Translations under genes and position numbers: made by a program
The notes under the pieces: model-generated
The model's input: the letters and a program-made list of their open reading frames with translations, nothing else
What the model was told of the DNA's origin: nothing
Databases searched by the model: none
Assembly: GCA_037178975.1 (NCBI GenBank)
Contig: JASJZH010000002.1
Coordinates: 5,817,501-5,881,500 of the forward strand
DNA length: 64,000 nucleotides
Source of the DNA: Oscheius tipulae
Taxonomy: Eukaryota > Nematoda > Chromadorea > Rhabditida > Rhabditidae
Direction of reading: 5' to 3'
Part shown: piece by piece, positions 12,801-23,508 of the stretch
How the letters are laid out: each line of letters opens with the position of its first letter
Position numbering within the stretch: position 1 is the first letter of the stretch

Positions 12801-15697
12801 ACGAGGAGCAGCAGCCAGTTGAGGACTTTGTCTAAATTTCGACCATAAAATATAGGTATAATGAGCAAGTTACGATGGAATTCGGGATGTTTTTCGAGCC
12901 ATTCGTCACAGCCGCCAAGCAGTTCGACCGAGGTCACAATGAGACAGGGATGTGTGGAAGCAGGGAGCGAGGTGATCGAGTTGACCACGTCCGGCAGCAC
13001 GCTGTTCTTGCTCTCCCTAAATTTTTGAGTATATTTAGCCGAAATGTGAACTAACGGCAAGAGATTGTGAACGACAGCGGCCATGATGTAAAGAGCCGAC
13101 TCCATCTCGTCCCAGGTGCTGTTCTGATTGCTGGCGCAGGTTTTGAGCATCTCGTACATCATGTTCATGCAGTTGTCCGTGCTGATAATGTAGACGACGT
13201 CCTTTACCGTCTCAGCTACCTGTAAATGGGAAAATTAATGGCTTCTTACCGTGGGGAATGGGTAGGAACTCAAGGGAACTATAAAACTACGATCTTCTCG
13301 TATACAACTTGTGTACTACCGACAGCTCTATTGGCGCTAAACAATTAGGAAGTTCAACTACGAAAGATGTTCTTCCCCGGATTTGAACAATACGGACTAG
13401 GCGTCTTGAATTCTACTGATTTCCAATGTTTCCTGTCAACATACCTTCATGCGGAACGCGACAAACTCGTTGGACTCATCCGGCACATCTTCCTCATCGG
13501 TATCGAATCGAGCATGGCGGTAAAGAGCAGCGATGTAGCGATTCACATACGGCTTGTATCTCTCCAGGTAGTTATCATCGTCTATGACAAAAAAGGCCTC
13601 CGACAGACGGTACCACACGTTGAATGTTTTCTCGATTATCTTAATTTTTTTTTTTTTTAGATAAAGGGGCCACTAGCAAAGAATACCGAATAATCGTGAT
13701 GTCCAGCCAGTAAGAGGAGAAGTTCGAGGGAGTAGAGACAGCCCAGCTGGATATTGGCGGTGTCGGAGTGCTCGCTCGACGGATCGTTGACGATTTTCTC
13801 GATCAGCGACTCGTTCAACTCCGTGAAGACTCGTGCGTAGTTCTGTAGCCTAAAATCACGTTTTTGACTATGAAAATCAGGAAAATCTACTGATAGAGAT
13901 CGTCCCGGGCCACGGCGGCGTGGAACGGATTGACGAGACCGTAGGTCTGTCGTTGGATACTCTTCGCCAAAGCCAAATGGGCTCCGTGGTCTTCGGCAAT
14001 GATCGTCCCGGCCACAATGCATTCTGTCACGGCGTCGTGCAGCGACGGCGAGATTCCAGCCATGCTCTGAAGGTTTTCTTATGATTAAATGGCCAAAAAA
14101 GACGCACGAAGAGATGAAAAGCAGCTGGAAGAAGATCTCCATTGGCCAGAGGATCCGTACACAGGGCCGGGTTGTCCAAGTAAGCTGCCACGCACGAGAA
14201 GACTCGCTTTACGATATCTTCGTCTGATTGGAATTGATCGAGGACAGAGCGCTAGAGGTTTTTTGAATGAACAGTATGGAATAGAGACCTACAAGATAGG
14301 CGAAGACGTCGGTGGCACTGGCCGCGAGCTCCTCCCGAATGGCTTTCCGTCTGTTCTCGCCGACTCGAATACTCTTCAGCTCTTCCGGGAAGACCTTCAG
14401 CAGGTGGAGCATCATCTGGGTTCGATCGCCGGTCAATGTTGAGCATCTGGAAGTTGAATTTTAGTAGGAAAAAAGGTATATTAGATTAGCAGTCTCTCTC
14501 CGTCAATTCATTTCCGTCCAGAGATCGTGAGCTACCACAACAGAAGCAAAGTCCTCTAGCGACTCTCTAGTCCAAACTGACTAATTACAAAGCTTGTACA
14601 AAACAACTTGTTTCAAAAGGATTGCAACTGTGCTAACATAATTTAAAAAAAGCGACGACGAAAAGAAGGGCGGTTTGGAAAAAGGAGACAATAAAAAACA
14701 GGACAATTGAGTTTTGTAGTAAAGTCTGAACCGCGTCTCTCTCATAACACTACCGTGGTAGGTTATCACGCAATTCGACCCACGGCTTTTTTGAGTTCCG
14801 GGACACTGCTAACATTGTTTTTAAAGCTTAAAACATTCTATTATATCATATTTGATGCGTTAGTAACGAGAAATGAGCCCATACCAAAACTTGAAATTCT
14901 ATACCAGCAGCGGATTGTGAACCAAATGGAACTTTTCTGCTCTTGAATCTAGGTAGGGCCCTTACTAAAAGGTTTGTCCATATCGACAGTGCCTGCACTG
15001 ACTTATATACCATTCTCACATTTTCAAGATCATCAAATTCTGGGCTATTCTTGTCGTTAGAGGGAAAAAAGGGTGAGACAAGAGTTGTCTTCTATTAGGT
15101 TGATACTTCCGAGTTGTAGGAGAAAGAGCCACATGAAAATAACTGGCGTGAGAATAGTCTTTCGTTTGAGACCTTTACCACCGAAGCAACACTGAAAAGT
15201 ACGTCTAGAAAGCACTCACTGTCTCAAGAAGGGCGTGATCCAGTTGTTCCAGTCCGGGATCTGGATGTAGAGGTCAGCAATAGCTAGACAGAGCTGCGTG
15301 ATAGTCGATTCGCCGAGGGAATCGCCAGGCGTCGGGTGGATGTGGCTAAAACTATTCAATGAACTTCAAAAGGGGAATAAAAAACCTTAGATGATTGATG
15401 AGGGACTCTCGCAGCGACAAATAGCTCTCACTCGGTATTTCATTTAGAGATTGGAGGATCTTCTGACGGAGTGTCTGTGCTGCAAAACAGCAGGACAGGG
15501 AGTCCTTCCTCTCGCCGAGGATCCGGTCACATATTGTCCAGGCTTCAATCTGAATTTTGGGAAATTTTGGCGGAAAAAATCACAAAACTGACCGATTTGG
15601 AAAAATCGGACATCCACTTCTGCAGTTCCGGGACATTGTTCCCCCGATAGAACTCCGTAATGTGATGATAGGCTTGCTGCACATGCTCATCCGTCAT
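9820..15697 (-). CDS. TNPO3: Transportin-3 / transportin-SR (importin-beta family)
   Basis: Large multi-exon minus-strand gene for the importin-beta-family receptor that carries phosphorylated SR splicing factors into the nucleus. The N-terminus starts at 15697 with VQQAYHHITEFYRGNNVPEL, followed by LQKWMSDFSKS and the importin N-terminal type stretch CFAAQTLRQKILQSLNEIP (about 15430-15490). The C-terminal third has ILVDEYGTIDMARPGLLQML (about 11180-11240), DTVDDFFRLAGRFVQRAP (11030-11090), an NLRRDMAEVIYIIGKYDP block near 10700-10750 and the end SRELFCEIRDLIQLYN. These match TNPO3 HEAT repeats. The order and the C-terminal motif separate it from importin-13. Large introns lie at about 10040-10690, 11340-11950 and 14450-15220; the first contains a tRNA-like element. 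The gene sits 133 bp downstream of MAT1 on the same strand and may be the third gene of an operon. Confidence 0.88.
10570..10622 (+). repeat. tRNA-like element (A/B box), in TNPO3 intron
   Basis: An A-box-like TAGCGCAGTGG at 10570-10580 and a B-box-like GATTCGACTCC at 10612-10622 have tRNA-type spacing. No full cloverleaf or acceptor stem could be drawn, so this is more likely a tRNA-derived SINE head than a tRNA gene. It is antisense to its host gene. Confidence 0.5.
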
Positions 15698-15830
15698 AGC
15701 GCAGCTTTTTCAGGGAATTTGGGCCATAATGAATAGAAAAACGGTAGAAAATGCTTGAACAAGGGTATGAAAAAGCAGGAAATATAGAATAAGAACGCTT
15801 TATCGAAAATATGACGAAAGGCTAGCAAAG

Positions 15831-17556
15831 TTAACAGGCGAATAGATCTATGCGACTCTCTAGCAGAGCACGTTGACAGCCTGTCTGAGCAGTGAATCCG
15901 CCAGCAATACGATGCTGAAAATGGCATCATTTTACATGAAAAAAGACTAATGCTAACATTGCTTGGCTTCTTGATGTGATGAAGATAACCGAGCGACTCG
16001 AGTTCGTCGCAGTTTGGAACGGGTGGACCGTTGATCGGGAGCTGGAGAGCCTGGTAGAGGAAACTTCGACCGGTTTGGCGTTGAATCGTGGCGAACGACA
16101 TCGAATCGGCGACGGCGCGCTTGCGGCTTTGATGGAGCTCTGGAAGTGTTCAGCTACTATTACACATCTTTCCATCTGTTTTCTCAAAAATGGTACGAAC
16201 GACTTTTGAAGTGGTTACGACTTCAAAAAGGACAGAAGTAGATTGTTGGAAAAAGAGAGAAATGAGTTGGCTGGGACACGGCAAAAAAAAGAATGAGTGA
16301 AAACAGGAGTCAGTAAGCCTTAGTGTCATGAGGAACTTGAGAGCACTAGTAAGGAACTTTTGACATGAACTGACTCACTATGAGCACCACAGGTACTAAA
16401 CAAGGAGTTGAATGACGACAATCGACATTTTGGAAGGGATAGGAGGAAACGTAGACTTATAGTAGAAGACATGCAAGAGCGACTAGCTGGTCGGATCAGA
16501 CCACTGATGATCAAAATAAGCGAAACGTGGACAAGTACAGAATTGAAGATAGCCGGGGTAATAGCAGCAGATAATTTGACGACTTGTCTTGCATAAGGCA
16601 AGCAGGGGCATGCACAAGTTGTCAAGTTTTGGACATTATTCACAGAAAAGGGTTATGTTGGCAGAAACGAACGATGGATACAGGCTGGGTAGCGAACTGA
16701 TGACACTGACAGGGTGAGAGGCATAAAGTATCAAAAATAAGGCTCCGAAAAGGGCAATGAACAGCTTTTGAAGGGCTTAAGCAATAAAATCCCCTTACCC
16801 TTAGCTCGTCGCTTGCGATCCTCGGCCTTCTCCTTCTCCTCGAGCTCCATCTCGATCTGCTTCTTGCGCTCACGATCCAGAATGGCCTCGGCGTTCTCAT
16901 CCGACTGTCGCAGCTCGTCGATGATGGCCTTACTGTCAGCCACGGCGGAGACCTTCTGATCGTCCGTCTCCATCTGATAGTACGAGTTAACGCGTTCCTT
17001 CATTGCCCGCTCATCCTGCAGATTCTTCTCGATCCACTCCTGATCCTCGTCGCGTTTTCTTCTGTTTCTCTCGATCACGTCCTTGTTCTCCTCGATGTAG
17101 GCGGCGATCCGGGCCTCCGTCTCCTCCACATCGATGTCACAGGCCAAATTCGCGACGAGCTCCTCGAACTGCTCGAGGTAGTCGTTGAAGTCACGCAGCG
17201 ACGGGAAATCGTCCTGCTTCTTGTTGTAATACTGGAAAAGGAATTTTTTTTTCCATTTTAGGTGGAAAACTAGGCAACAAACCTTTCTGAGCCTCTTGCG
17301 ATGATAATTTTCCTTTTCGATCATAGGGTCGTCGAACTGCTGTTTCCAGAAATTGTTCTTGAGCAGCGTTTTGCCACAAACGTGACAGGGAGCAGAATTT
17401 CTGGCGAACAGATTCTCTACACAATTTCTAAAACACATTTCTAACAAGCAAGCGCCCAAAAACAAACCGACAAAGCGGATGACCACAGTCATTGATCATC
17501 ATGACGAGGTTCTTGTTGATGTACTCATTCGACTTGCATTTTGTACACTCCCTCAT
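15831..17556 (-). CDS. MNAT1: CDK-activating kinase assembly factor MAT1 (RING finger)
   Basis: MAT1 stabilises the CDK7-cyclin H complex and anchors it to TFIIH. The start MRECTKCKSNEYINKN places the first RING cysteines at residues 4 and 7. The remaining ligands follow in CGHPLCRNCVENLFARN and CHVCGKTLLKNNFW, split by an intron. The central YYNKKQDDFPSLRDFNDYL segment is a MAT1 signature, followed by a long charged coiled coil (about 16790-17200). After a roughly 600-bp intron, the C-terminal exons give GPPVPNCDELESLGYLHHI and AGGFTAQTGCQRALLES, which match the conserved C-terminus that binds CDK7/cyclin H. The initiating ATG lies just 3 nt after the LYRM4 stop codon, and a downstream start would lose the RING cysteines. 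Confidence 0.9.
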
Positions 17557-17559
17557 CTT

Positions 17560-17922
17560 CTAATGTTGCGATTGGGCGATCTTCTCCTCGACGACGGTTT
17601 TCTTGTGCGGGAAGAGAGTCCCGATTGTGGCCTGGCGATGGATAACAACTAGCTCGTCGAGTCCCTTCTGAATTTCTCCCTAATTTTTTGGGAAACATCA
17701 GCTGAAAACCTGGTAAAGTTTGTTCAGCTCCTGGACGTCGGTGACGGAGCGGCTGGCCTCGAAATGATCTCGAATACGACGCTGGGCGAATGTGCGATAG
17801 TTGTATTGGGGGAACTGAAACGTTTCATATCCTGAAGTTTTGTTAAAAATTACCTTGGCGGCCTCGCGTTGCAACTGCTTGTAGAGCTTAACCCAGGAAT
17901 TTTTCGTGATGGCAGTAGTCAT
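17560..17922 (-). CDS. LYRM4: LYR-motif protein ISD11 (Fe-S cluster assembly)
   Basis: Small LYR protein that stabilises the cysteine desulfurase NFS1 in the mitochondrial iron-sulfur assembly complex. After MTTAITKNSWVKLYKQLQRE comes the signature YNYRTFAQRRIRDHF (about 17770-17815), then SVTDVQELNKLYQ, and after a short intron DELVVIHRQATIGTLFPHK. These align with ISD11, about 95 residues as expected. The LYR tripeptide itself reads LYK here, a substitution worth noting. The start is set by an acceptor-like TTTCTAG 18 nt upstream and by the family length. The stop TAG is followed after 3 nt by the MAT1 ATG on the same strand, which suggests one polycistronic transcription unit. Confidence 0.88.
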
Positions 17923-18404
17923 CCAGCAGCGAACCCAGTTCTAGAAAAACGACAATGAGGGAAGAAGACGAAGATAAGGGTAATTCGAAGAGGAAATCGG
18001 AAGGAGCGGACGGCATTTCACGTACGGGCGTCGAGTACAAAACATGAAAAATGCAATTTCAAATTTTGAGAACGATTCGATGCTATGGGAGAGAATTAAC
18101 AATTGTCTAGGGAATTGACTAGGGAGACTGCTAACTTGAGTCATTGTATTTGTAACGAGGTAAACATGCCTTCCAGCCGTTTATGTGATTATTTTCAGCT
18201 AAACAAGAGAATGAACACGATAAAAACCTCTGAAGTTTACGAAGAGTCTCAATATTTTGTGGAACACTACTTTTCAAAAATGGCGCCTTTCCAGCACGGC
18301 GTGCACAATTACGCATCTTTTTGAACTGTCTTTCCTTAAAGTTATCCATTCCTCCTTCTTTTTGCTTTTCAATTTCACCTTAAACTTACTTTTTTTCCCT
18401 TCAG

Positions 18405-20341
18405 ATGACCACGCAAGAAGCCGTAGTAGATGTAGCGATGGTGGCGGATCAGCCGACCTCGCTTTCTTTGAAGGACAGACTGCTGACGTCGCTACAATCC
18501 AACCCGTACTTCAATGCAGGAGCCGGACTAGCGGGAATAGGTCAGCTTTTTTCATATTTCCTACAACCTTCCAGTTTTAGGATTGACTCTAGGAGTGCTG
18601 AAACGAGCCACAATAATAGGAAACGCTATATTCCGAAGGAAATGCATGATTTCAATGCAAATCAACAACGAAGACGCGTAAGCTCGCCTTTTCTTCTTTA
18701 AAAACTTTTTTTTTCAGGGCATACCCATGGCTATTGGACTTTATTAATCGACACAGCTCCACACAGACGAGAAATTTATCAGTAAACACGGTCATCCGAC
18801 AGGCGGAGAGTGGAAAAACGGCGATGAGCGTCTCCTACCTTCCAGGGCATGGACAGCACTATTTTGTATACAATTGGAGGTCAGCGTTTGGTTTTTTTTC
18901 TTAATTTGCAGTTTAGATGGATAAAAGTGGAGCGCCAACGAGAGAAGCAGACAATTCAACGAGACGGCCTAAGGACACCGTTCGAGACCGTCACACTCAC
19001 CTGTCTCGGCACAGATCCGGCCTTCTTAAAGAATATGCTGGAAAATGCGTCTTCTGAAGCCGTCTCACAGGTAAAGAATGTTTTTTTTACTAAAAATCCA
19101 GGTTTAGACTGAAACTGGACTGGTTGTCTATCAAGCCGTCGGGCCCCAATGGCTCAGATTTGGGACTCCCAGGAGGAAAAGAGACGTCAGCTCTGTCGTG
19201 CTCGACGACACTGTTTCGGAGCAACTCGTTCAAGATTTCCAGGAATTTGTCGACTCTTCTCAATGGTTCGTTCATCCTTTTTCTTGAAAAATATTCCGAA
19301 TTTAGGTATACAGATCGCGGAGTGCCGTACCGGCGTGGATACCTCTTCTACGGTCCGCCGGGAACGGGCAAGAGCAGTTTCATCTCTGCACTGGCCAGTC
19401 ATTTCGGCTACAGTGTCTGCATGCTGTCCTTGAGCGAGAGAACCCTGGATGATGACAGGTTCTTGTGAAGTTTTGCTGGAATTCTTCAGATTTTAAGACT
19501 TGTCAGTAAATGCTCTTGTCCATTCTACTTTGGAAACCATATTATCTGAGTTTTCTTTGAATGGACTTTAGAGCGAGCTGGCAGATGTATATCGTTGCTA
19601 TTCAGCAAAGAAAGATGTTTCTAAATCTGTTACAATGTCCTAAACGTGAGAATCTTCCATATTGTGATAATACTCCTTCGGATCCAAAGTAAACCAATGT
19701 TTTGCTAAAAAGTTTCAAAAATATCAGGCTGTTGGCATGATCAAAACTAAAATCTAGTTCCAATCACTCAAAATATCATTTCCAGACTGAACCACCTTCT
19801 GAACACTGCCCCGCCGAACAGCGTAATCATTCTGGAGGACATTGACGCGGCTTTCACGAGCCGAGAAGACCAGACTGCGCATCCAGCTTATCAAGGAATG
19901 ACCAGGTACCGTACTGTGCTTGTTCTTACCCGATATTCTTAGAGTCACATTTTCCGGCCTTCTCAACGCTATTGACGGTGTCGGCTGTGCTGAAGAGCGG
20001 ATAATCTTCATGACAACAAACTACGTGGATCGTCTCGACCCGGCCCTCATTCGACCGGGACGCGTCGACAGAAAACAGTACTTTGGAAATGCTACAGATC
20101 TCATGATCCGGAAGGTTCGAATTCTTATTTTTGTCTCGACGAAAACACAAAATTACAGATGTTTGAGCGATTCTACGCCGACGTGGCCGATGGCGATCTC
20201 TGTCGGAAGTTCATCGAAGCGACGAAAACACTGGAACAGCCATTGTCCCCAGCCCAGATCCAAGGCCATTTTCTTCTATATAAACGCGACCCACAGTTGG
20301 CCGTCGACCGGGTGACCGACATGGTCAAACCTCTCAAATAG
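18405..20341 (+). CDS. BCS1L: Mitochondrial AAA chaperone BCS1
   Basis: BCS1 inserts the Rieske iron-sulfur protein into complex III in the inner mitochondrial membrane. After a short N-terminus with a predicted membrane segment ([14 protein letters not shown].., about 18500-18600) comes the BCS1-specific domain ([27 protein letters not shown]). The AAA ATPase follows, with Walker [11 protein letters not shown] (19353-19382), Walker [12 protein letters not shown] (about 19823-19855), a sensor [20 protein letters not shown] (20010-20070) and a C-terminal lid. Length and order match the family. A 330-bp intron (about 19457-19785) interrupts the gene between Walker A and B and holds nothing recognisable. 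The ATG directly follows a pyrimidine-rich TTTTTTTCCCTTCAG acceptor. The gene is divergent from LYRM4, with about 480 bp between the starts. Confidence 0.93.
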
Positions 20342-21456
20342 GTTTTTTAAGTCAAATTTAGGTAGTTTTGTTATTGTAACGGATATAATAAAGTTTTCAA
20401 AAAGGAGACCTTTGGTCCGGGGATCTGGTGCGCCAGGGCTGGGCGCCGATTGATCGCTTCGGGGGCAAGTCCTTTCGGGCCGGGGGGCGCCCTGTTTACG
20501 TTCTCCTCTCTCTCTCCCATGTTGCTCACAAAAGGCTCGAGAACTTTCAGTCCCTCTCTCCGTTATTATCAAGTCATATGCAGACAGGGAAAACAAGTTA
20601 AAAGCTCCGTTTATTTCGAGAATTGTCTCGGGAGAGTCGGAACTCTTTTTCCAACAAAAGATCTAGATTTTGGTCCAATTTTCATATATTTTCTATCAGT
20701 CGGAAAAGTTCCATGGCTAATGGGATCAGTCAATACTCTGGCCATATATTCATTCACTTCGTGGCTCGGCAGAGACACGACGTGAACATGTTCTCGTTCA
20801 TTGGTCCTATTTTTCATCCGTTTTCATCTCAATCCAGAGAAAATCCTCTCTAGATATTTTGTCGGTCATAAACTGGTTTTCTATGACAGCTTTGTTTCGA
20901 GGTTGCCCAAACTAGCTTACATTGGTGTAAAATGAGGTATAAAACCCTTTCGAATAATTTTATTAATTAAAATCCGAAATTCCATGATAATTTTGTTCCA
21001 GGCGAGACCCTTTGGAACATTTTCAATTGGGAGCTCCTTATTCTGCTCTAAAGGAGATGGGAGACTACTTTCAAAGAATGAGCCCAAGTTCTTTCCAGAG
21101 ATCCCATATTTCTATAATGAATTCCGTAAAGTGAACTTTCCAGACAGTTTCCACGGTCAAGATCTGAAGTTCCTGTTCAAATACATTGTTTTTGCAACAG
21201 ACCTTGAGTGCAAATATTTTGCTCCAATCCTCCATTTTCCCAGAGTTCATTTTCGTCATAATTTACCCACATTCATAGGCATTTCGAGTCACAATTCCGA
21301 ATCAAAAACATATTATTCGAGCCCTAAAAAGACAACATCCTCCTCCCCTTTCACACGTCTCTGTTTGTCCCAGCTGACCGGCATCGATCGATCAACCGGA
21401 CCATTCCCCTTTTTCCTCTTCTTTTTTCCTTTGAAGTTTGATTAGAAACGCTACAG
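20342..21456. other. Intergenic DNA with a GC-rich patch
   Basis: BCS1L 3' sequence with an AATAAA at about 20386 is followed by a strikingly GC-rich patch at 20405-20500, unlike its AT-rich surroundings. The open frame at about 20984-21445 has composition and simple-sequence content typical of noncoding DNA. No RNA or protein family is recognised. Confidence 0.4.
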
Positions 21457-23508
21457 ATGAGGGTGGTTATTTCCTTGGCGGTGATCTGCTTCTTGCTGGC
21501 CACAGCCGACGACAAGACCACTTGCGAAAAGAAATGCGAGCAGAAGTACGACGAGAAGAACGAGGTTTGTTGCGCTGACTGACCAAAATTTGACATTTCT
21601 CTGCAGAAAGCTTGCAGCCAGGGCTGTTCTCTCCGTGGCCCTGTGGCTTCCGGTGGCTGGCTGAGCTTCGTCAAGTGCCATCGGGGCTGCGATGGAGCAT
21701 ACACTAATGCGACGACCGAAAACGAGGCATGCCATTATGCCTGCTCCTTGCCCATGTCTTCTTCTGTTTTTGTGAGTTTTTGAGGAAAGTATTGGTTCAG
21801 TAAGAGTACGGGAACATTCTCTAAAGCCAGGGGAAACTTTGAGTGCAGAAACAGACAGAGAGACTAGACGATCGTTTGAGACGATGGAGTCATTTTGGTC
21901 TAGCTCCCGACCAGTAAACACATCTCTTTTGGTCAAGAAAGCCGAAACCCAGGCGTGCCGAAATCAGAAAAACACACTGAAAACCCAAATAGGCGGAGCG
22001 GGAACTCTCGGGCAATAAGGTTACTCTTTAGAATACCAAAGAATATAGATATGCCACGGCGGGGGATCGAACCCGTGTCCTGTGGTCCATTGGGTGCGGC
22101 TCTAAGCAATACACTAATTTCGTCCCGAGCCTGTATCACTTGTACGTTCAGCAGCAGCGGCAAATGCGGTCTCGCTTTTGGTCCCAAATCGTTAATAATG
22201 AACACTTAACTTTATGCAGAAATCTTTCTCCGGATCTCTTCCCAAAGCCAATCGGCAGTGACCAAGGGGTTGGCAATTTTTAGCCTGGGTTGAACCGCCC
22301 TCTTTCTCTGATCTGGCGACAGTGGTGGAAAGAAATCTCGTTTCGGTGCTCCGTACTGTCGTTACGCTCTTTTGCCCAAAAAAGTTTCACAGATTCCGTC
22401 AATTAGATGCGTTGCACAAGACTCGTCGTACGCTTACATACCGTAGAAGACTCTGTGGCCTGACTGAAACAATGGCACAATCCAGAGTCCGAGAACTGTG
22501 TGGTTCAGTCTGAGAGAGTCACAAAGTACCTTTCCAGATGTCGAGAGTCGACGACAATGGTGTCTCTCGTTGGAAGGTGGTTCGAAAGGAAGGAGACGGA
22601 GAGCCAGTGACCACCTACGAGGACGAATCTCCTCTCGGCAGTCTTCTCGGAAAGCCACAAATGGACAAGGCTCTCAATCTGAAGTCCCCGTTCTCGTCCG
22701 AAGAGAGTGATGAAGACATGGACGAGATCCTGAGAGTACAGTCCCAAATGCAGAAACTGCTTGAGAACGTTCATCGCGAGTTCGAGGAGAAGGTTCGAGC
22801 AGGTTTTGAAGAGAATCTGGCCCGAGAGAGGCCAAATGGACACGATCCCTGGGGACACCAAACTGTCATTGTTGGAAATGTGAACGATGAAGGAGAGCCG
22901 ATCATGTCCGTGCACCCCATGGACGAAGAGCCTCCTAAAGCCATCTGTAAGTTGAGGGATAAGAGCAGTATGTGACAGCCTCTTTCCAGTGTTGGAGTTC
23001 CGTCGCCACGAGAACAAGTCTCGCATGATGGTACTCTTCCATTGGGTCATGGTCGTTACTGGAATTCTGGCTCTCCTCACGACCATTTTAGCCATCGGTC
23101 TCTTCCTTCGCAGTCTGAGAAACAACAGATATCGTCGTATGGGAGTGAGTTGGGAAGAGAGGTGGTTGGCAGTAGACAGTAGACAGAGACACTGGAACAA
23201 GAAACAGTAGACAATGTTCATGAGGCAAGAGACACTGGACAGAAGACAGTTGATAGTTTGCCGTTGACAGAATGACAGTAACTTCCTTTCAGAGAGATGG
23301 CTTCTCTACAATGCCAATCTTCGCCCGAGTTCAGCCCGTCTCTCCCCTCCCAGTAAAGAAGATTCCTGAAGAGGGCTGGATCGAGCAGACCAAGCCCTCA
23401 GGAATAGCTCCACCAGCCTACGACCAGGTTTCAATCCACGCCACTCCCAAAATGGCTGACAGCGACCAGTCGACAGACGAGGCTGAGACCCCCTCTCCTA
23501 CCCACTAA
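21457..23508 (+). CDS. TMEM59-like cysteine-rich type I membrane protein
   Basis: The first exon encodes a signal peptide (MRVVISLAVICFLLATA), then TCEKKCEQKY. The second continues with ACSQGCSLRG, CHRGCDGAY and ACHYACSLP, the repeated paired-cysteine pattern of the TMEM59/BSMAP luminal domain. After a 765-bp intron (21773-22537) with a tRNA-like repeat, an exon gives an acidic stalk, then a single membrane helix (VMVVTGILALLTTILAIGLF, about 23050-23105) and a cytosolic tail with a PPAYDQ motif (PPxY-type, a possible ubiquitin-ligase WW-domain site). TMEM59 is a Golgi/endosomal protein linked to glycosylation control and autophagy. The long-intron junction is phase-compatible, but the second part begins with an in-frame ATG right after an acceptor. 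A separate second gene starting at 22538 therefore cannot be excluded. Confidence 0.62.
22050..22120 (-). repeat. tRNA-like element (A/B box), in TMEM59-like intron
   Basis: On the minus strand a strong B box (GGTTCGATCCCC, complement of 22062-22073) lies about 35 nt after an A-box-like TTAGTGTATTGC (complement of about 22107-22118). The B-box arm is flanked by pairing bases (GGGTTCGATCCCC). No convincing anticodon arm was found, so it is grouped with the SINE-like elements of this window. Confidence 0.5.

Noticed and set aside
20984-21445. Plus-strand open frame of 153 codons
   Set aside because: Composition is dominated by simple T/C-rich sequence, with no domain and no splice or start context.
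22050-22130. True tRNA gene
   Set aside because: A good B box is present, but no 7-bp acceptor stem or anticodon arm can be paired; the same holds for the other A/B-box elements.
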